DNA of 64,000 bases. Origin: Mugil cephalus. Lineage: Eukaryota; Chordata; Actinopteri; Mugiliformes; Mugilidae. Below the pieces are notes generated by a model. The model was not told where the DNA came from, ran no database searches, and saw nothing but the letters and a program-made list of their open reading frames with translations. Made by a program: the position numbers and the translations under genes. Positions 41,301 to 50,300 of this stretch are shown in pieces (position 1 is the stretch's first letter; each line of letters begins with the position of its first letter). The DNA lies in the NCBI RefSeq assembly GCF_022458985.1, contig NC_061772.1, forward strand, positions 27,959,501 through 28,023,500, read 5' to 3'.

Positions 41301-44300
41301 GATGTACTTGTTCTTCTCTGCACTAAAATAAAGTGAAACCTTTTCGATTTGTCATTATTTATAGGTTATTGTGCAATTATGTCACTGATCCATCGGACTA
41401 AAATGACCTAAAATGGGTTTGATAGCCCTTGTAACAGAGGAATTAACAGAAACCTAAAACCTGAGCAACCTCCTCATTGCAATCGTCAAATCAGGGTGAG
41501 AGTGTGTGGAGATTACAGGAAGAGCAATTCAAGGATTAATCAGAGAGTCAGAGTGGAACCCGACACCACAGCCTGTACGCTGCCGGTCGGCGGCTAAAGC
41601 GTGACGCTAACGGTAAATGATATGAGGAATAATTAGATGAATTATAAAAGTCGATGAGATGTGCTACACAGAAACGGACGTGAATAAAAGATGAGGGAGA
41701 ATCTGTGTTGACACCGTGATGAAACACGCTCCCTGTTTATTCCCACGGGAAATAATGTAATAAAGCTTTAGTTACTAAACAAACACACACACGCGATGCT
41801 CAGCCTCGCGTATTGTATTGAGTCCTATGTCTTCAAGGATCAACGTGGTCCTGGAGGAATGTCCTGATGTATGCACCAATCTGCCATAACATTATGACCA
41901 CTTTCCTAATATTGTGTAGGTCTTCCTTCATAGAGTGGACATGGGCCTTCTGGGGGTGTCATGTGGTGTCTGGCAACACAATGTTGTTATTCTTGAGGGG
42001 AGGGGCCAGATAATTGATCAGTTTGGGATCTAGTGAAGTTGGAGGCCATGTCAACACCTTGTGCTGTTCTTCATGTTTTTTTTTTAGTTGTTCCTAAAGC
42101 GTTTTTGTGGAGTTGTGGAGTTTTGAGTGTCATTGCTATGGGGGGGAGGTCTCTGGTCTGGTCTAGGTGGGTGCTACATGTCTTATGTAACATCCACATG
42201 AATGAATGAATACCAGGTCCAAACATTTCCCAGCAGAACACTGAATCGTCACAAGATGGTCTAGTCAAAACTGAAAACCAACCAGCAGGCTAGCGGTGAG
42301 CCACCAGCTAGCAACCAACAAGAAGACACCAGCTAACTAGCCTAGCCAGCGGCAGCAGGCAGTATGCTGCACATCACATGTCTTATGTAACATCCACATG
42401 AATGAATGAACGCCAGGACCAAACATTTCCCAGCAGAACTCTGAATTGTCACAAGATGGTTTAAATGTTATTTACTTCTCCTGTCAGTGGTCATAATGTT
42501 ATGGCTGATCGCTGTAGGGTTGAAATGACAATAAAAAACCTCTTTTACCTTTGACCTAGTTGTTAGCATTGATAGCAAATGCAACTAAATATATATTTTT
42601 ATTTACATAAACATAAGTGCATTCGTTCACGTTGATGCTAATGCTACTGCAAAGTTTGGTTCTTCCACTAGAAATTATAAACTACAGTCCAGATATTATG
42701 TTTGTTTTGTTTCTGATTATCTGATTGGATAATCCACCTACCCCAAAGCACTGCAGCAGGACCCTCTTCTCATTCGCGTTGTTTTCCCTCTTGAAGAACT
42801 GAACCAAAGACTTGAGGACACTTGTCCTTATGATCTCCGTGATGTGCCACGTGGAGCCCTGGACCCCCTCCAGGCTCAGCAGGACGACCACCGTGGTGCT
42901 AACAGCGTGGTCCAACACCGTAGCCACCGGCGGAGTCAGCAGATCCTCCACCCTGGACCTCACGTTCTCCGCCCAGCAGCGCACTATGGACTGCAGCACC
43001 ATGTTCTGGGTGGCGCAAGGCTGGCAGGCGGTGGCGTAGAGGCCCGAGCAGCTCCAGTTGAACTGCTGCACCAGGTTTCTTTCCAGGCAGAAGTTGGGGT
43101 CTTGGCCGGTGCTGGCGTTGGTGCTGCTGGTGGTGGTGTAGTTGGTGTAGGTGGAGCACATTTTGCTCACCCACATGCTGGACGGCTCCCGGGACAGAAA
43201 AAAGAGAAGACCAGCACTGGGGCAGACGGATGACACAAAGTTGATCTGGTCGTGCTCCCAGCACTGGGTCAGGAGCGCAGCATCCGGAGGATTTACGCTC
43301 CAGCTGGAGTAGCGGCACCGATCAGCCACTTTAAATCCGGTCGCGCCTCCTTCCTGTCCCCCGCCGTTACCCCCGGGAGCCACCGACGGGTTGGAGTGGT
43401 TGGCGCAGTGCTGTATTAACCACTTGTTGTCCTGGTTGACCAGCAGATTCTGGAGGACCGACTCGTTGGCGCAGACTTTGGAGGTGAAGTTCAGAGCGTC
43501 GAGCTCGGCGCAGAGAGCGAGCTCGGTCATGTCCACGACGATGGGACGCGTCCAGTCAGAGTATCTGCAAACCTGCAGGACGAATGATGGTCACGTCAGA
43601 AACTGTGAACTGCTCACTGTGCATGTTCTCTGCTGTGTGTCGCAGATATTAGTACTAATGGACAGAAACATTTTCAACACTGTATTATCTTTTGACTAAA
43701 TCAGACTAAATCCTTTTTGCATCTTGAGTTTCAATCTAATTAGAATAAGAATGATTTCTGAGTTACTATTTCCTTTGGCACGTTTTGCACTAGGCATCAT
43801 CTGGGCCAGACTAGACTAGACTAGACTAAACTAGATGAGATTAGATTAGACTAGACTAGACTAGACTAGACTAGACAAAAACAAAATTAGATTAGATTAG
43901 ACTAGACTACAGTAGACTAGACTAGACTAGACTAAACTAGACTAGACTAGAATAGATTAGATTAGATTAGATTAGATTAGACTAGACTAGACTAGACTAG
44001 ATTAGATTAGATTAGATTAGATTAGATTAGATTAGATTAGACTAGACTAGAATAGAATAGATTAGATTAGATTATTAGATCAGCCCAGATTAGATTGGAT
44101 TAGACTAGATCAGACTCGATTAAACTAGATTAGACTAGACTAGATTAGATTAGATTAGATTAGATTAGATTAGATTAGATTAGATTAGATTAGATAAAAT
44201 TAGATTAGATTAGATTAGACTAGACTAGACTAGACTAGACTAGACTAGACTAGACTAGACTAGATTAGATTAGATTAGATTAGATTAGATTAGACTAGAA

Positions 44301-47300
44301 TAGATTAGATTAGATTAGATTAGATTAGATTAGATTAGATTAGATTAGATTAGACTAGACTAGACTAGACTAGAATAGAATAGATTAGAATAGATTAGAA
44401 TAGATTAGACTAGACTATACTAAACTAGATTAGATTAGATCAGATCAGATCAGATCAGACTAGACTAGACTAGACTAGACTAGACTAGACTACAATAGAT
44501 TAGATTAGATTATTAGATCAGCCCAGATTAGATTGGATTAGACTAGATCAGACTCGATTAAATTAGATTAGACTAGACTAGACGAGACTAGATTAGATTA
44601 GATTAGATTAGATGAGATGAGATGAGATGAGATGAGATGAGATGAGATGAGATGAGATGAGATGATTAAACTGTATCAAGGTTTGGGTAACAAATACTAC
44701 TAAGTTAAATAAAAGGTTGAAGTGGTGGAGGCTGAATGTAGATAACAACAAACATGAATAATGACAAAACAATGATGATAAATTAAAGGAGTTTGTTCAT
44801 TTCTTGGGAGAAACATTGTTGATGACTCATCCTGCACTCGGGTGTGTGTACTCCCCCTTTTCTTTTCTTTCCTACAGGAAACACTTCTGCAAAATATTAC
44901 ACCTCCTCTAGCAAAATACCCTTCATCCTTTTTTTTGTGCTAGTTAATTATATTTAGTCTTGACAGATTAGAGTCATCTGTGTTAAATACCGACCTGGGG
45001 TGACATGGTTATTTCCTCGATGTCTGTGCAGACTGACGTCAGCCATTGGTTCTGAGGGTTTTCCAGCAGCTTTTCGAACACAGACGCCTTGCAGCAGACA
45101 TTCTTCTGAAAGTTGACCTGATCGTGCTGCCAGCAGAGTCCAACGACCGAATCGTCCACCAGCCGTATCCCCCACGTTTGGTAGTCGCACCAGCCTGCGA
45201 TGTCGAAGGCTTGGGACGGCTCAGGGGTCTGGAAGTTCATCGAGGTCCTGCAGTGTTCATCAAGCCAGGCTATTTTTTTATTAACCAGGAGTCTGTTGAG
45301 AAATGTGGCGTTGGAGCAAACGTGTTTGTTGAAGCCGCTCTGATCGAAGAGGATGCACTTGGACAAGACTTCTGTGGTAAGCTGCATCGGGTCGCGCCAC
45401 TCTGAGTAAAGACAGGAGTCTAGCTGTAAGGAATTCGGGTCAGGGATCGGTGGCGGAGGGGGCATGTTCGTGCAGTTGGGCATAATCTGCCAGTTGCCCG
45501 GGTTGGAGATTACGAGCATTAAGAATCCAGTGTGCTCACAGATGAGAGCGGTGATTCTTGGCCTGTCCAGGGTCATGCAGAACTCCAGCAGCGTGGAGTC
45601 CACAAGGAACCCGGGTTGGTCGATCCACTGCTCGTACAAGCAGAACTGACCGACCAGGTACGCGGGGTCCGCAGAGGAGTTGGCGCAGTACCCGAGGATC
45701 CAGCTGTTGGCCCTGTCTGAGAGCAGCTTCCGCATCAGCAAAGCGTTGCTGCACACTTGCCTCTCGAACTCGGCGCGTTCGTTGTCGCTGCACAAGGAAA
45801 CGAGGACGGCGTCCACCGCGCCGTTCTCCAGCCAGCCGTTGAAGTTGCAGGCGAGCAGTTTGAGGTTGGAGGCTTCTCTGGCCGCTCGGCGAGGCGCGGC
45901 GCGAGGCTCGGACAGAGGGGTCACGGCGCCGCAGTCGGCGGACGACCGGCCCACGAGAGGGGACACCAGGGCCTGAATGACGTAGCACATGTTGCTCCAG
46001 GCCCTCTCCATCTGGTCGGGGCCGAGGGCGCTGAGCGCCTGGCACAACGTGAACACGGACGCAGACGAGCCCGCCCCAGAACCGGCCAGGACGTCGGCGC
46101 ACAGCGTGTCGTTGAGCGTCGCCAGGTTGCGGCGGTCGCACAGGACCTCGTAGTTGACGTCGGTGTGGTTTTGGGACGCGCTGCGTCGGAGGCCGGAGGG
46201 CAAGACGCCGGGGGGGTTGCGGCACTCGGGACCCGGATACGAGTACAGAGACTCCTCTGGAGGCAGGAAGATATCCAGGAGGATGTCAACGAGCGAGGCA
46301 CTGAGAGACCAGCTCACGTTGTGCTTCATTCCCCTAAACAAAACAGGCGTTTGATACTTGTTACAGATTATATCATGACACTATGGCATTTATAAAAAAG
46401 CAGATTTAGTTTAGTTTAGTTTACACTTGCTCCAGCTGCTGTGTATGGAAATCTAAATTAAAGGAGTGAAGTTTTATTTTAACTTTAAACTATTCTTAGA
46501 CTTAGACTTTAATGATGCCACAGGGGAAATTGCTTGGTCATAGTAGCTTAGTTGTCGTTAATTTACAACAGGTATCTCTTGAAAATAAGTCCTTGTGACT
46601 CAGTGAGATTTACCTGTATAAATAAAAATTGAATAATAATGATAATAATAATAATTGTACATGAAAACAAAACTTAAAACACAAGTATAAAGAAATTTTA
46701 AATAAAGTAAAAATAAAATATAAGTATCGTCTAGTAAAATAAAATAGAAAGTGGTGTAAGCAAAATAATATCATAATATATAATAATAATAATGATGATA
46801 TTATATAAAAATATTATTGCTACACGTCAATTTTTTTTTCAAGGATAGATTCTGTCATTTTAGGTTTAATATAATATTGACATATATTCAAGCGTCTATT
46901 TTCTCAGAGAAGTTATTCGACACTATAGAATCAGGATGTGACATCATGATGACTACAAGTTGCCATGCCAACCGCTCCATGAAGCAGTCCCGTAGAACCG
47001 TGAGAGTTGTAATAAATAAATAAACAGATAAATAAAAAGTATGGTGTATAATCTGACATGTCCTTGTAAATGGTACTGATCAGATTCTGGCTCCAAAATC
47101 GTCTCCAAAGATGGCGCCGCCCGTATCTCCAGGAAAATAGCATCAGTTTGGTCAATGGAAGGAAGTGGGGCCACGGTGTCCATATTTATATACAGTCTAT
47201 GATCAGGTGGGATTTCTTGTTGCTAGCTTTTAAGGGTCATGGAAGATCTGGCATGAGAGAGGCTTTGTTCATCTTTAAGACTCCTGGAGGATCACATTTT

Positions 47301-50300
47301 GAGGGGCCACAACCAGTTACACCTGACAGGCTGTTAACAATGACCTCTATTTAGCGGCAGGCTCGCCACGTCTCATCTGTTGCCTTTTGAATTAAACCCC
47401 TTTTTTTGTAACTCTGTCATGTGTCTCCACTCTATGTTAGAGCCCTCGAGCCGGGTGGTAAAACACTCTACAGGGCAGCTTTAAAAACTACTCACCACAT
47501 AATGAGCTGCTTGAGATCTCCTGCAGAACAAAGAAGGAAAACAAAGCAATTATCAGGGATGGATTAGAAATGAACCGCATTGTACACTGACAAAAGTCAA
47601 TCTAATCATGTGTAATTTTAACATATTTAAGCCTGTTAACAATAAAAATGTTGAAGATTTTTCTCATTAACAAGCTTCATGTAAGTGGCTTAAAAAATAT
47701 TCTTATGCATCAGTGCACACGCTTTGTATTTACTTTGCTCCAACTGAGGCCTGATGTAATGAATTTTGTGGGAGACTGGACTTTAAGGTAAATTAATGTT
47801 AGTGATATAGTTGGTTAATTATTGCAGTCTTTCAGATTTTATACTGTAGTAATGAATACATAAAATAACTGGAGACTCTTGATGTAATTTGAAATTAACA
47901 ATAGCAAATGGCAAACTTACAATAGCAAATTACTTTTAATGGGAAACTAATGTTAGCAAGTTGTTTTAAAATACTAGATTCAAATTTATTTCCAAGATAA
48001 CGTTTGCTAATGACTATAATTTAAAGTAAGAAGAGGCGTGCTTTTTCCTCTGCGTAACGTTAGCTTATGGAGCTAACACTGGTTAGCCATTAGCTAACGC
48101 CAGTTAACCGTTACATTACACCGTTAGCCGTTAGCTAACACCGGTTAGCCGTAAGATTACACCGGATAGCTAACACCAGTTAGCCTTTAGCTAACACCAG
48201 TTAGCCGTTGGATTACACCGTTAGCCGTTAGATTACACCGTTTAGCCGTTATCTGACACCAGTTAGCCGTAGATCAAAGAAGAGTAGTGTTTGTTGGTAC
48301 AACATTAATTCTGCAAGTAAAGTCAGTTTACTATTATTAATGTTTATTTCGTAATTGTTGTTATTTGCCTGTTAGCTGTGTGCTGTTGCCTTTCTTGGCC
48401 ATTTCACCCTTGTGAAAGAAGTCTTAATTGCAATGGGTCTTTTTATCTGGTTAAATAAATGTGAATAATAATAATAATAATAATAATAATAGTAATAGTA
48501 ATAATTAATGTACTTTTGCAGATGATGACAGTTTACTTTTACAAGTTGACTTTACTGGCAAAAGCAAACTGACATAATCTGCAAAGGTAAATTGATTTTA
48601 CTCACAGAATTAATGTTGTACCAGCAATGACTACTCTTGTTTGATCTATGGGATAAAATTATGCAAAAAGTTGCCTTACTTTTTTTTAAGTAGATGGATC
48701 AATGTATTTTTATCAGAGTATAAAGCCGGTTTACTCTTATTAACCTCCTGAGACCCCGCATCCTCATATGGGGACATAAAGTTTTAGGTTTTATTGCAGC
48801 TTATTCAGCCTCATTTAAACCCATTGTCCTCTTGAGTGGACGCTTTGGTCTGCAATCTAGTCATCTAGTCGGTGTAAAAACATGATAGCGAATTCATTCT
48901 GCCGTTGATCACAGGACAAAAATATAAAGGTAGACAACATCATTCAGTTTTAATGGTTAAAACATTTATGTTTCCGTATTAACGTTTCTAGTTTTATACG
49001 ACATGCAAATTTAACCCATTTTATCAACAGCAATGCGCTAGAACGTTGCTAATTAGCAAGTACTCATTTGAGGACATTGGGAATTCATAGTTCTGTCTTT
49101 GCTCAGCCATGTTCAGGTATTAAAATAAACAGTTTTACATGTTGTTACACATTGAGTGACTTTATTATACTAAAAATAATGAAATAATCCCAGTATCCCA
49201 TTGATGCTTGTTTTGTTTTTTTCCAAAAACTACTACTTCCTGTTGAAAGATGATGCTTAGTTTTTAGACGTCTCAGGTCCTACTAATCCCAACTACCTTG
49301 GAGAAATTAAAAATGCAGACCCAATAAAAGCTCGGGCCTCAGGAGGTTAAAGAGGTTTGCCGTACCTTGTTCACAGGTGTCTGTTTGGTCTAGAAATGGG
49401 ACCCTGATTCCAAATTGTAGAGCTATTCGGATGTAGTCCATCGGTGCCTGGAGAAACGTCGCCATGAACTTTAAGGCGTAGGTGACGGCGGTATCTATGA
49501 TGCCGCTGACGGTCGCCCTGGACGTCTCCGAGAGGGACAGGCTGGACAGCATGTTTATGACCGCCTGCTGAAAACCACCCAGCGTCGTAGTCAGGTCGCC
49601 CATTCTGAGGTAGGTCCCGAAGAAGCCGTCCGAGCCTCCGTCACCAGAGGGTGGGGCGCAGGTCTGGGATCTCAGGGAAGACAGGAAGGTCAACAGCGGC
49701 TGCCCCAGCTCCAGAGATACCGTCTTGGTCAGCTCTGCCTCCAGTCCACAGTCCTGCCTCCCAGACAGAATGCAAACTAATATTCTGGGAAGGTCATCCA
49801 TGAATCTCGCTCTGGCCAGCGGTGGGAAGAGGCCGTACAGGTTACTCAAGGTGTCGTAGTACGTGTCGGAGCTGCCTCCGCTCTCGTCTGTATCTGGGAC
49901 GCTAAAGCTGCGAGGTTTCGCTCCGGACAAAGAGTGGATTTGATCGATGACTTTCTCGATGTCTGCCTCCAGCGTATCTGCATCGTCAGGACTCTGGGTA
50001 GTTTGTCTTTCAATTAATCTGGATTGTGAATGCGCTAGCTCGACGTCACAGAGGATCCCTGGAGATATTCAGGAAAAAAAATCAAACAGTTCATTTAACA
50101 TTCTTGTTTTAAATCTTCATTCTAACCCCCAACGACAAAGAGAACCCAATTAAACAAATTCAGCAGAAACATTCTGCTTTTGAGTTTGTTTTTTTCAAGA
50201 TGTTGGTGGTTTCCCTCATCAACTGATGCTTCAGGTCCTTCAACAACATTTCTATTGGATTAAGGTCAGAACTTTGACTTGTTCCTAAACATTCATCTTG

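Noticed and set aside
43808..44664. Pentamer array as a CRISPR array or telomeric repeat
   Set aside because: There are no spacers, and the unit is TTAGA/CTAGA, not TTAGGG; it is a simple satellite.
45536..46225. Long alternative-frame ORFs (229 aa -, 212 aa +) over strc exon 4
   Set aside because: Arg/Pro/Ala-rich products of a GC-rich exon read in wrong frames; the true frame shows stereocilin similarity and regular cysteine spacing.
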